64,000 nt of DNA, taken from NCBI RefSeq assembly GCF_018618475.1, contig NZ_JACSMD010000003.1:124001-188000 (forward strand). Reading direction: 5' to 3'. A program made the translations under genes and the position numbers. The stretch is from Exiguobacterium sp. s122. GTDB lineage: Bacteria; Bacillota; Bacilli; Exiguobacteriales; Exiguobacteriaceae. Positions 35,600-44,497 of the stretch are shown in pieces. Each line of letters starts with the position of its first letter. Position 1 is the first letter of the stretch. Under the pieces are notes generated by a model, which was given only the letters and a program-made list of their open reading frames with translations, had not been told where the DNA came from and ran no database searches.

Positions 35600-36545
35600 A
35601 TCCATACGTATTGATTGGGATGTCTTTGTAGTCGTCTTCGGTTTCGCCTTTTTTCTTCGCTTTCTTGTTCTTCTTAAAATCACGTTCATACGCTTGTTCG
35701 CTCGGTGTTTTGAAGAAGCGCATCCACGTGGCGTTAATCTCCGAGCCAATCAAAATGATCATCCCGGTCAATTGGAGCCAGAGTAACGTGACGATAATCC
35801 CGCCGAGCGATCCGTACGTCGAATCGTAATTGCCGAAGTTCGATACGTACAGACTGAATCCGAGCGAGACGAGCTGCCACGTGATGACACCGAAGATTGC
35901 ACCCGGGATTGTACTTTTCCAAAAGACGTGCTGTTGGGGCGCAATCTTATAGAAGATGGAGAGTGTCAAAATCAAGATGATCGTCGTCAACGCATAACGG
36001 AAAATGTTGATTAAAATGACATCTGCCCCAGAAATCGGGAGAAACTTGGTGAAAAACGAGATGATTTGCGAACCGAATACGTTCGAGACGATGAGGAGCA
36101 ATACGCCCACGCCAAGTAGGAACGTCAACCCGAGGGCAATCCCTTTACTGACAAAGAATTTGCGTTCATTCTCTTCACCGTATGCGTGAATCGCCATATT
36201 GATGAGTCGCTCGACCCCTTTTGAAGCGGACCAAATCGCTAAAATCGCACCGATTGAGAGCAAGCCGCCGCGAGGTTCCCCGAGCGCTTCAAAAATACCG
36301 GTTAGAAACTCGGTAGCCGCGGCGCCGGGTGCCAAATCGTTCAACTGCTCTTGAAACGACGCCTGTGTGATGTCAAAGAACGACAATAAGGCGAGGATGA
36401 AGATGATTCCTGGAAAAATAGACAAAAACCAAAAAAAAGCGAGCGTCGCACCAAAATCTTGGACGTTATGCTCTTTAAATCGACGCAACAGTTCCTTCCC
36501 GAACGAGAGCCAATTCTTTTTTTCTTTCACTTCTTTCGTATCCAT
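35598..36545 (-). CDS. YihY/BrkB-family membrane protein
   Basis: 315 residues with six or more hydrophobic helices; family landmarks include FGATLAFFWFLSIFPGIIF near the start, IWSASKGVERLINMAIHAYG and LWLQLTGMIILIGSEINA, followed by a cytosolic basic tail (KKNKKAKKKGE). These proteins were once named ribonuclease BN, but their true role is unknown. GGGAGG precedes the ATG. Confidence 0.85.
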   Translation of the reverse strand: MDTKEVKEKKNWLSFGKELLRRFKEHNVQDFGATLAFFWFLSIFPGIIFILALLSFFDITQASFQEQLNDLAPGAAATEFLTGIFEALGEPRGGLLSIGAILAIWSASKGVERLINMAIHAYGEENERKFFVSKGIALGLTFLLGVGVLLLIVSNVFGSQIISFFTKFLPISGADVILINIFRYALTTIILILTLSIFYKIAPQQHVFWKSTIPGAIFGVITWQLVSLGFSLYVSNFGNYDSTYGSLGGIIVTLLWLQLTGMIILIGSEINATWMRFFKTPSEQAYERDFKKNKKAKKKGETEDDYKDIPINTYG

Positions 36546-36612
36546 AGCCTACCTCCCAAACGTTATCGTTAGAAACCATCTTCCCGATTTGGAGGGAGGT
36601 TACACCATGAAT

Positions 36613-37047
36613 TCAATCTTCGGCTAACGTTTTGTCATAGAAGCGCGTCGAGGTCTGGCTGAGTAGTTCCGCGAGCGAAGGGGGACGGACCGGGAGGTGA
36701 CTAAGGGCACTCCGTTTAATCCACATCGGCGTGTAAGAACCTTCCGTCTGTTCGGCTTGGAACTCTTCGCCTGTCCCGGTACCGAATTCGCCTCCGGTGA
36801 TGCGTGCCCAATAATAAGGGTTCAATTCGCCGTTAAATGCGACATGTGCGGCGACACCTTCGAGTTCGATCTGAACGCCGAGCTCTTCATGCGCTTCACG
36901 AATCGCCGTTTCTTCCGTCGTATGACCGAACTCGACACCGCCGCCCGGAAAGACATAATACAGGACGTCCGCTTTCTCACGTCGAATGAGGGCGACCTCG
37001 TCTTGTTCGTTGACGAGAATAATGGCGCTACGTTGTTTCGTTCTCAT
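36613..37047 (-). CDS. Nudix hydrolase
   Basis: 144 residues with the Nudix box from GGGVEFGHTTEETAIREAHE to ELGV, in which the glutamates bind metal. It hydrolyses a nucleoside-diphosphate-linked substrate that cannot be named. Two starts are possible; the ATG at 37047 is preferred because AAAGGA directly abuts the earlier ATG at 37059. Confidence 0.85.
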   Translation of the reverse strand: MRTKQRSAIILVNEQDEVALIRREKADVLYYVFPGGGVEFGHTTEETAIREAHEELGVQIELEGVAAHVAFNGELNPYYWARITGGEFGTGTGEEFQAEQTEGSYTPMWIKRSALSHLPVRPPSLAELLSQTSTRFYDKTLAED

Positions 37048-37077
37048 AAATCCAATCATTCCTTTCGGTATCCGAGA

Positions 37078-37110
37078 ACAAAACGCATCGACGCGGCGGT
37101 CGATGCGTTA
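37078..37110 (-). terminator. Terminator of the PfkB kinase gene
   Basis: ACGCATCGAC / GTCGATGCGT with a six-base loop, followed on the minus strand by TTTTGT. Confidence 0.8.
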
Positions 37111-37112
37111 GT

Positions 37113-38039
37113 TCAGTCGTGGGTAGGTTGTTCGAGGGAAGCATACATCTCAGGCGTCAATCCGTTGTCATGAGAACCGATGACTTTGCCAGCGACACGC
37201 ATGCCGAGGCGAAGTGCATCTTCAATCGAATGTTCTTTCATGAGTTCAGAAATGACGGCGGAGAAGAAGGAATCCCCGGCGCCGGTTGAATCGGCGACTT
37301 TCACTTTCGTCGTTGGCACATGGCCTTGTTCATTCGTACGAAGGTCGACATAGACCGCCCCGAGTTCGCTCATCGTGACGATTGTGAGCGGTGCGCCTTT
37401 CATCGCAAGCACTTCCGCGACGCGAAGGGCATCGTCGACCGTGACGATGGACATGTCCGAGAGGATCTCGGCTTCTTCACGGCTGCAGATGAAGCCCGTG
37501 AAGCCTTGAAGCAAGTGACGGTTGCGTTCGATGACCGAGAGGTGACCACATACGCCGTATAACGGTAACTTCATCTCACGACACAATTCAATCGTCTCAT
37601 TCAAGACGTTGACCGACAAGTCGAGGTCGATCGCGACGGCCTTACTCTCAGCGAACACAGTGTCGATGCGACGGAGAATACATTGTTCCATCATCGCTTC
37701 GTCAGGCTGTTTAGAGATTGACGTCTGGAGGTCACCGTTGTTGTCCATGACCGCGAGCCACATGCCCATGCCGTTGTCGTCGAGTAAGTCGACATGGTCG
37801 ACGTTGACGTTCAAACCGCGGAGTTCTTCCAGAACACCGATGCCGATTTGATCGTTCGTCACGGTCGAGACGAAACGGACATCGTTCCCGAGTACGCCTA
37901 AGTTTTGGGCGACGTTTCGACCTGTCCCGCCGTTTGAGAACGCGATGTCTCCGACGTTTTTCGCGTCTTTGTGAAGCGGGGCGAACGATGTTCCTTTTAT
38001 GTCGACAAACACTTTGCCGATTACTGCAATCGTATTCAT
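37113..38039 (-). CDS. PfkB-family sugar or nucleoside kinase, PsuK-like
   Basis: 308 residues: N-terminal GGTGRNVAQNLGVLG substrate loop and C-terminal STGAGDSFFSA anion hole with catalytic Asp. The N-terminal loop resembles pseudouridine kinase, but no psuG glycosidase lies nearby, so the substrate is open. I start at the ATG at 38039, after AAAGGTGG, because the upstream GTG overlaps that site. Confidence 0.75.
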   Translation of the reverse strand: MNTIAVIGKVFVDIKGTSFAPLHKDAKNVGDIAFSNGGTGRNVAQNLGVLGNDVRFVSTVTNDQIGIGVLEELRGLNVNVDHVDLLDDNGMGMWLAVMDNNGDLQTSISKQPDEAMMEQCILRRIDTVFAESKAVAIDLDLSVNVLNETIELCREMKLPLYGVCGHLSVIERNRHLLQGFTGFICSREEAEILSDMSIVTVDDALRVAEVLAMKGAPLTIVTMSELGAVYVDLRTNEQGHVPTTKVKVADSTGAGDSFFSAVISELMKEHSIEDALRLGMRVAGKVIGSHDNGLTPEMYASLEQPTHD

Positions 38040-38156
38040 ACCTTGTACCACCTTTAGCCAATCTACCTATTGTTTCGGTCTGTTAGACACATTGTTTCCA
38101 TTATAGCGAAATCGGCATTTGCTTTCAATGACGGTTTCGTGTCGTGTCGAAAAATG

Positions 38157-40061
38157 TCAGTCCCACGAAGAGCTAAGCAAACGCAGCCCGTTTAAAATGA
38201 CGAGAATGGTCGACCCTTCATGTCCGACGACGGCGAACGGCATGACGAGTAACTCAAAGATGTTCGTCGCAATCAAGACGAGGATGACCCCGAGAGCGAA
38301 GACGACATTTTGAAGGACGATGCGATTCAATTTGCGCGACTGCTCAATCGCTGAGCTGAGGCGAACGAGGTCATTTTTCATAAGCACGACATCCGCCGTC
38401 TCCAGTGCCGCGTCCGTCCCTTCTCCCATCGCGATTCCGACGTCAGCCGTCGCGAGCGCCGGCGCGTCATTGATGCCGTCGCCAATCATGCCGATTGAAC
38501 CATACTCCGCTTTTAACAACTTGACTTGCGCGACTTTTTCTTCTGGTAAGCATTCCGCGATGTAGCGAGTGAGTCCGGCTTCTGTCGCGATGGCGCGGGC
38601 TGTCGACTCGTTGTCACCGGTAATCATAATCGTCGCGATGCCGAGACGATTCAAGCGTTCAATCGCTTGTTTTGCTTCAGGACGGAGCGTGTCACGGAGA
38701 GCGAACGCGCCGAGTGTGCGTGACGCGTCACTAATGAAAACGAGCGTGTGACCAGCTGACTTCAACCGATTGACTTGATCCGTGAAGAAATCACCGCTTC
38801 GGTCCGCAAACTTTTGTTTACCGACCCGATACGTCATCCCGTCAATCGTTGCCTCGATCCCCGAACCGGTCACATCTTTGAACTCTTCCATGACGCCTTT
38901 GTGTTTCCCTGTATAGGCGACGAGTGCTTCGGCGAGCGGATGCATCGAATGTTCTTCAATCAAGCTGACGATTCGGTAGACGTCGTCTTGTGCGACATCT
39001 GGGTGCAGCAAGACGTGTTGGACCTCAGGTTTACCGATCGTGAGCGTGCCGGTCTTATCGAACGCAATCGCTTTAAGCCGTCCCATATTCTCGATGTGGG
39101 CGCCTCCTTTAAAGAGAATTCCGTGCTTCGCGGAAGCGGCGATTGCTGCCAAGGCGGCTGGAGTGATCGCGGCGACGAGGGCACAAGGGGAGGCGACGAC
39201 GAGCAAAATCATTCCACGGTAAATACTCGTCTCGAGTGACCATGATGTAAGGAAAGGACCGAGTAAAATGATGGCCGTGACGGAGGCGAGCACGATTTGA
39301 ACGTAACGGCCTTCGTAGCGGTCGATGAACTGAGCAGAAGGAGACTTTTCTTCTTGCGCTTGTTGGACCATTTGAATGATTTTTTGGAACAACGTTTCCG
39401 TGGCGAGCTTTGTGACTTCGATCGTTAAGACGCCGTTCAAGTTGACGCTTGAACCGAACACGTCGTCGCCGATGCCGCGGTCGACCGGAATCGACTCGCC
39501 CGTGATGGCCGCTTCCTCAATCGAAGCGTTCCCACTTAGGATGCGTCCGTCAACCGGGATGCGCTCGCCCGGGCGAACGTAAATCTGGTCGCCGACGGCC
39601 AAGTCTTCGATTTGGACGACTTCGAGTCTGTCGCCGGTGACGCGCGTTGCTTGTTCAGGTTGCAGTTCCATGAGTGATTCGAGGGCACGCTCATTTTTGT
39701 TCATCGTATACGTCTCGAGCGCACCGGATAAAGCGAAAATGAAAATGAGGATGGCGCCTTCCATCCAATACCCGATCGAGGCGGCTCCGATTGCTGCGAT
39801 AATCATCAACAGCTCGACGTTCAGTGATCTGGTTTCCCACGTGTCGGTCAATCCTTCTTTCGCTTTGGCGTAGCCGCCGATTAAAAAGGCGCTCAAATAC
39901 AGAGTGACGTAGACTGACGGCGCTCCAACTTGTTTTTCAGCGAGATAAGCGAGTACAATCAATACACCGCTGACGAGCGCCATGATGAGCTCGATATGCT
40001 CGAGCCAACTTGCCCGTTTGAATACGTGGCTTTTTTCGTGTGGGACGGTTGATGTGTTCAT
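38157..40061 (-). CDS. pfeT: P1B-type metal efflux ATPase, PfeT/ZosA-like
   Basis: 634 residues with no N-terminal metal-binding domain. Core motifs: TGES loop, transmembrane ASPCALVAA, DKTGTLT phosphorylation Asp, HPLAEAL and GDGINDAPAL. It aligns throughout with B. subtilis ZosA (PfeT), which exports Fe(II) and is controlled by PerR. The divergent upstream region holds Fur- and PerR-like boxes, which supports the identification. GAGGTG lies before the ATG. Confidence 0.9.
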   Translation of the reverse strand: MNTSTVPHEKSHVFKRASWLEHIELIMALVSGVLIVLAYLAEKQVGAPSVYVTLYLSAFLIGGYAKAKEGLTDTWETRSLNVELLMIIAAIGAASIGYWMEGAILIFIFALSGALETYTMNKNERALESLMELQPEQATRVTGDRLEVVQIEDLAVGDQIYVRPGERIPVDGRILSGNASIEEAAITGESIPVDRGIGDDVFGSSVNLNGVLTIEVTKLATETLFQKIIQMVQQAQEEKSPSAQFIDRYEGRYVQIVLASVTAIILLGPFLTSWSLETSIYRGMILLVVASPCALVAAITPAALAAIAASAKHGILFKGGAHIENMGRLKAIAFDKTGTLTIGKPEVQHVLLHPDVAQDDVYRIVSLIEEHSMHPLAEALVAYTGKHKGVMEEFKDVTGSGIEATIDGMTYRVGKQKFADRSGDFFTDQVNRLKSAGHTLVFISDASRTLGAFALRDTLRPEAKQAIERLNRLGIATIMITGDNESTARAIATEAGLTRYIAECLPEEKVAQVKLLKAEYGSIGMIGDGINDAPALATADVGIAMGEGTDAALETADVVLMKNDLVRLSSAIEQSRKLNRIVLQNVVFALGVILVLIATNIFELLVMPFAVVGHEGSTILVILNGLRLLSSSWD

Positions 40062-40111
40062 GAAGCACCTCTTTCTAATTGATAATGGATATCACTTAAA
40101 TGATAATAATT

Positions 40112-40130
40112 GAGGATGATTATCATTATC
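40112..40130. promoter_or_regulatory. Fur-type box
   Basis: GAGGATGATTATCATTATC matches 16 of 19 positions of the classical Fur box. It lies 50-70 bases upstream of pfeT. PerR can also bind such sequences, so the regulator is not settled. Confidence 0.65.
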
Positions 40131-40178
40131 TATCCCCTTGAAAATAGGGTTTATTTACGGGATTACTGATTTCCTTAT

Positions 40179-40193
40179 TTATAATGATTATCA
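40179..40193. promoter_or_regulatory. PerR-type box
   Basis: TTATAATGATTATCA matches 14 of 15 positions of the Per box TTATAATNATTATAA. It lies between pfeT and the divergent EamA-family gene, about 65 bases before the latter. Confidence 0.7.
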
Positions 40194-40258
40194 TGTAAAT
40201 TCATTTTATCATGGAAGAGAACAACTCACAAACTATAAGATTAAGGAGGTTTGGTGAC

Positions 40259-41197
40259 ATGCCCAACTTGTTTCAACGGCCTTGGACCGTCACGTTGTTC
40301 GCATTGTTGAACACGTTTTTATGGGGAAGTGCATTCCCTTTCATCAAGCTGAGCTATGATGCGCTCGACATCGGTGCAGACGAATATGGACAACAACTCA
40401 TTTTTGCCGGAGAGCGTTTTTTGCTCGCTGGCGTGCTCCTGTTACTGATCAGTCGCACGATCTTCAAACGACCGATCCGTCTGACGGTCGAGCGTGTAAA
40501 GGCGTATACACATCTCGGTACGTTTTTGACATTTTTTCAATACTTATTCTTTTATGTCGGGTTATCACTCTCAACGGGTGTTCAAGGATCGATTATCGCG
40601 GGGGCGACCTCTTTCTTCCAAATGGCGCTTGCCCATTTCCGTTATGAGGACGACCGGTTGAACCGGTTGAAAGGCATCGCCCTCACGCTCGGCTTTTCTG
40701 GAATCGTGATCGCCAACTGGCCGTCTGCGAGTTCAGAGATTGGTTTTGGGGTCGGGGAAGTGTTGCTTATTATGGCGATGATTTCGGGGGCGTTCGGGAA
40801 CTTGATTGCGAAAGATTACGCACGAAACCATGACGTCGCACCGATGACGGCTTGGGCGATGGTGTTCGGGTCGCTCGGGTTACTCGTCGTCGGACTCGTG
40901 CTTGACCCAAGCGGCGTGTTCATCCCCTATACGGCGAAGACGCTCCTGTTCCTTTTATACTTGGCCCTCTTGTCTGCGGTCGGCTTCACATTATGGAACA
41001 CCTTGATGAAATATAATCCGGTCAGCCGTGTGTCGCTCTACATGTTCTTTGTTCCCTTATTCGGGGTCATTTTATCGAGCCTTTTACTCGGCGAGGCGAT
41101 TCCGTTGAACGCACTCGTCGGACTCTTGTTCGTCGTTGCCGGAATCTATTTGTCCACTTATTTCCAAGGGCGTCAACGCACGTTCGGTCGGAAATGA
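40259..41197 (+). CDS. EamA/DMT-family transporter
   Basis: 312 residues with ten hydrophobic helices and the two-fold EamA repeat (LLWG-like FLWGSAFPFIKLS at the start; GVILSSLLLGEAIPLNA near the end). It probably exports a metabolite; the substrate is unknown. AAGGAGG lies nine bases before the ATG. It shares a metal-box control region with pfeT. Confidence 0.8.
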   Translation: MPNLFQRPWTVTLFALLNTFLWGSAFPFIKLSYDALDIGADEYGQQLIFAGERFLLAGVLLLLISRTIFKRPIRLTVERVKAYTHLGTFLTFFQYLFFYVGLSLSTGVQGSIIAGATSFFQMALAHFRYEDDRLNRLKGIALTLGFSGIVIANWPSASSEIGFGVGEVLLIMAMISGAFGNLIAKDYARNHDVAPMTAWAMVFGSLGLLVVGLVLDPSGVFIPYTAKTLLFLLYLALLSAVGFTLWNTLMKYNPVSRVSLYMFFVPLFGVILSSLLLGEAIPLNALVGLLFVVAGIYLSTYFQGRQRTFGRK

Positions 41198-41329
41198 ATA
41201 GGAAGCGCGATTGACGGAAATGCATTCTCATGGCAAAATATATTAAAAATTCTGAATTCTTTCAGTTCACTGTCGGTCTTCGTCGTAAAGACTTGCGTAC
41301 ACAGTATTGCAAAGAAAGGAGGAAAGGAC

Positions 41330-41632
41330 GTGACGAGAAACCAGATTGTCCGCAATATCCTTGTCTCGCGTCAACCGCGTGACGAGTATGTCAAGTACGT
41401 GATGAAGTGCGTGAGTCGGGGGTTGAAAGAGCACCATGACCAAGTGGATGCGCGTGCCGTGCGACAAGGCGACGACATTCAGACGAAATGGCAAATCAAC
41501 GACCGGGTCATCGAGGTGACGCTCAAGTCGGACGTGTTGGCCACACTTGAGACAGAACCGTATGCGCTCGATGAGGTTTTCATTCAAGCGTTCGAACGAA
41601 ACGACGTCCGTGTCGGTCCAAGAAGAGAATAA
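41330..41632 (+). CDS. Hypothetical protein
   Basis: 100 residues, basic N-terminus (TRNQIVRNILVSRQPRDEY), soluble, no motif I know. It starts at a GTG with AAAGGAGG upstream. A terminator follows. Single-gene unit. Confidence 0.6.
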   Translation: MTRNQIVRNILVSRQPRDEYVKYVMKCVSRGLKEHHDQVDARAVRQGDDIQTKWQINDRVIEVTLKSDVLATLETEPYALDEVFIQAFERNDVRVGPRRE

Positions 41633-41635
41633 ACG

Positions 41636-41672
41636 ATAAGGGATGGGGTTCCGGAGAGCCCCATCCCTTATT
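41636..41672. terminator. Bidirectional terminator
   Basis: AAGGGATGGGG / CCCCATCCCTT stem with an eight- to nine-base loop, between convergent genes. Confidence 0.88.
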
Positions 41673-42813
41673 AAATGTCGATCGGTTTGGCTTTTGCTGT
41701 AAACAGACTGACGGCGAGGATGCCAAGAATGAGCGCATACATGAGAAAGTATACGTCTTTTGGCAAACTGATCCAAAACGCGCCAATCATCGGTCCGCTA
41801 ATCGAACCAACACTGAATGCAATGCTATAAAGCATGTTGCCCGTCGGCAAAAGTGAACGGGGCAACACCTCGGTCATGTGGGCGAGTCCGAGCGAATACG
41901 TCGAACCGAGCCCGGCCCCGGCCAAGGCGAACAAGACGAGGAGCCACGCATAATGGTCGACGGCTAAGTTGGCGATTGCAAAGAGCACGGTGCCGATCGT
42001 CAACACGATTTGTAAAATGCGTTTCTTCCCGAAGTGGTCGGCAAGGCGACCGAGGGGAAGTTGAACGAGAATCGAGGCGACGATGAACGTCGTGATGAGC
42101 GTACTCGTCTGGGCAAGCCCGATGTCGTTTCGAACCGTGAAGATTGGCAAGTTCGCATTCAAGCTCGCCTCGAGAAACCCGTATGTAAAGGCAGGGAGTA
42201 GCGTATAGCCGGCCCCGATCATGACGAGTCGAATCCGACCGGTCGAATCTGTTTTAACCTTCTCGGCTTCGGGAAACTCGTTCTCGACTTTAAAGATGAG
42301 AAAGAGAGACGCGAGACAGAAGAAGATTAAGACGACGAACGGTAACCAGAAATGCAAATCGACGAGCGGTGCGATGAGCGGACCGACTGCGAAGCCGAGA
42401 CTAAACGACATCCCGTAGTACGCCATCGCGCGGCCGAGACTGCGTTTTTCGCTCACGGACGTCACCCACACTTGCGAGCCATAATGGAGTGCGGAGTCGC
42501 CGAAACCGATGACAAATCGCATGACCGCCCAGGCGAGAAGCGTCGGCCACAGGGGGAGGAAGAACGTCGCGAGTGCCGTCAAGACGATGCCGAGAACGAT
42601 CGTCGGTCGAAACCCGTACTTACGGACAAACCGTTCGAGTAGCGGCGCGGAGACGATGACGCCGAGATAGAGCATCGTAGCGTTTAAGCCGTTCAACCAT
42701 GCCGGGTTGCCGTCGCGTTCGATAAGCGTCGACAACAGCGGGATGAGCGCCCCTTGAATCAAACCGGAAATAAAGACGATGAGTAATAAAATTGAAAAAC
42801 GAAATCGTTGCAT
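41671..42813 (-). CDS. MFS transporter
   Basis: 380 residues with about 12 hydrophobic helices; MFS-typical RPTIVLG, LGRAMAYYGMSFSLGFAVGP and GRLADHFGKKR loops. Probably a drug or metabolite exporter of the DHA1 type; substrate unknown. GAGGTGA precedes the ATG. The small gene at 42855 lies upstream, separated by a terminator. Confidence 0.85.
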   Translation of the reverse strand: MQRFRFSILLLIVFISGLIQGALIPLLSTLIERDGNPAWLNGLNATMLYLGVIVSAPLLERFVRKYGFRPTIVLGIVLTALATFFLPLWPTLLAWAVMRFVIGFGDSALHYGSQVWVTSVSEKRSLGRAMAYYGMSFSLGFAVGPLIAPLVDLHFWLPFVVLIFFCLASLFLIFKVENEFPEAEKVKTDSTGRIRLVMIGAGYTLLPAFTYGFLEASLNANLPIFTVRNDIGLAQTSTLITTFIVASILVQLPLGRLADHFGKKRILQIVLTIGTVLFAIANLAVDHYAWLLVLFALAGAGLGSTYSLGLAHMTEVLPRSLLPTGNMLYSIAFSVGSISGPMIGAFWISLPKDVYFLMYALILGILAVSLFTAKAKPIDI

Positions 42814-42835
42814 AGTTCACCTCGTGAGCACATAG

Positions 42836-42862
42836 TAAAAAGCTGAGAAGAATCTCAGCTCT
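42836..42862 (-). terminator. Terminator of the 42855 gene
   Basis: Minus strand AGCTGAGA-TTCT-TCTCAGCT followed by TTTTA; it overlaps the end of the 42855 coding region. Confidence 0.8.
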
Positions 42863-43049
42863 TTGTTTCGTCAATCGGTTGGGAGAGATGATTCAAATGT
42901 AAGAGCTCGTCGTCCCAACTGCCTTGACTAAAGACTTCATCACGGTCTACTTTGTCTGAAACGAATGCGGCTGTCAATAAGATGCTGAGCACACCGCCGA
43001 AAATGACGATGGCCATGACGGTTATCATAAGAATATAGATCGCAGTCAT
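42855..43049 (-). CDS. Small single-pass membrane protein
   Basis: 64 residues from the ATG at 43049 after GAGGTG. One N-terminal helix (IYILMITVMAIVIFGGVLSI) and an acidic tail (DKVDRDEVF, then DDELLHLNHL). Function unknown. Confidence 0.55.
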   Translation of the reverse strand: MTAIYILMITVMAIVIFGGVLSILLTAAFVSDKVDRDEVFSQGSWDDELLHLNHLSQPIDETKS

Positions 43050-43101
43050 CACACACACCTCGATTCAGTTTAGTTACTAAACATTTCCCGATGAGAAGAA
43101 A

Positions 43102-44208
43102 TTAAAACGGTTCGGCGACACGTTTTTGAAAGTCGATGTCCGGATAATATGCTTGTTTGACAAGCGCGTTCGGGCCAAGACATTTCACCGCGGGACAATG
43201 ACAAGACAATGTCGCGTTCAAGGCGCTGTTCGTCCACGTCTCATACGCCTCTTGGAACGATGTATCGTAAAGCGTCCCGAGTGAACCGAGCTCGTCGCCG
43301 AAATCGGTGACGATGATCTCGCCATCGAAAATGTTCGTGTTAAGACGGGAACGTCCGTCCGGATCGTTTCGGACCGTGACGTTTTTCGACTCATGCAGCC
43401 GCTTCAATAAGGCACGGTCTTCTGGTAAATCGGAGCACGCATAGAACGGCAACGTGCCGAACAACATCCAGACGTTTTCGTCGCGCACGTCGAGCAGGTC
43501 GTGAATGGCTTGGCGAATGTCCGGGAGCGAGGCCGATTCGAGCGCACTCGCGAAATCGGCAGGGTACATCGGATGCACCTCCATCCGCTGACAGCCGAGT
43601 GAGACGATCTCTTCATGAATCGCTTTCAGGTGCGGGATCGTCCGTTTGTTTAACATCGTCTCAGCTGACACGATGACCCCTTCAGAAGTGAGGGCCCGGG
43701 CATTGTCTTTCATCGTTTGAAGCATCTTCCGACGAGCCGTTTCGCTCGGCTTCCGGTCCATCATCGCAAAGCCACCTTCTAAAAAGTCTTCGTCCGTTCC
43801 CCAGTTATGGGAGATGTGCAAAACGTCGAGGTAAGGGGTAATAAGATGGTAGCGAGACAGCGGTAGGGTCAAGTTCGAGTTGATTTGCGTCCGGGCGCCA
43901 CGTTCCTTCGCATAACGGAGGAGCGGCACGACGTAGTTGCGGACCGACTTCATCGAGAGCATCGGCTCACCACCCGTAATCGAGAAGGCACGTAAATGTT
44001 CAATCTCATCAAGACGCGAGATGAGCAGTTCGAGCGGCACTTCCGGTTCTTCTGTCTGGTCGAGCATATAGCCGACGGCGCAATGCTCGCAACGCATGTT
44101 GCATAGTTTGGTCGTCGTCACTTCGACGTTCGAAAGGACGAGACGGCCGAACTCGGTTTGATCGAGATAGGCTTCCCATGGATCAAACGTAATCGAGATG
44201 TTTTGCAT
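43102..44208 (-). CDS. yfkAB: Radical SAM protein YfkAB
   Basis: 368 residues: radical SAM cluster CNMRCEHC with ITGGEPML, and a C-terminal CxCxxxxC motif in SCHCPAVKC that defines the YfkAB family. The reaction is not established; the extra cysteines may hold a second cluster or a substrate. AAAAGGTGG lies before the ATG. The two halves, separate in B. subtilis 168, are one frame here. Confidence 0.88.
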   Translation of the reverse strand: MQNISITFDPWEAYLDQTEFGRLVLSNVEVTTTKLCNMRCEHCAVGYMLDQTEEPEVPLELLISRLDEIEHLRAFSITGGEPMLSMKSVRNYVVPLLRYAKERGARTQINSNLTLPLSRYHLITPYLDVLHISHNWGTDEDFLEGGFAMMDRKPSETARRKMLQTMKDNARALTSEGVIVSAETMLNKRTIPHLKAIHEEIVSLGCQRMEVHPMYPADFASALESASLPDIRQAIHDLLDVRDENVWMLFGTLPFYACSDLPEDRALLKRLHESKNVTVRNDPDGRSRLNTNIFDGEIIVTDFGDELGSLGTLYDTSFQEAYETWTNSALNATLSCHCPAVKCLGPNALVKQAYYPDIDFQKRVAEPF

Positions 44209-44293
44209 GTTGATTCCACCTTTTCATCTAGTCACACGAAATAGTATGCTATAATAACAACTCTTTGTCACGAACCAAAGGAGCGATCATGAG

Positions 44294-44491
44294 ATGGGTA
44301 AATCACGAACCGATACGGCAGGAAAAATGAATGTGTTGAAATCGAGAACGGAATTGCTCTGTCTATCAGTCAATACGTTGGACGAGCACACGACGCCAGA
44401 GGATTTGCATCGCCTGTTAGCTGACATTGATTCCTTACGTGCGAAAGTCGTACGTTACGCCAAAGATTTAGAACAAGGATCGAAAGGATGA
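44294..44491 (+). CDS. Small SE1561-like protein
   Basis: 65 residues, helical and charged, opening MGKSRTDTAGKMNVLKSR. Size and pattern suggest the SE1561 family of unknown function. It lies six bases before rlmCD and is surely co-transcribed with it. Confidence 0.6.
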   Translation: MGKSRTDTAGKMNVLKSRTELLCLSVNTLDEHTTPEDLHRLLADIDSLRAKVVRYAKDLEQGSKG

Positions 44492-44497
44492 AACACA

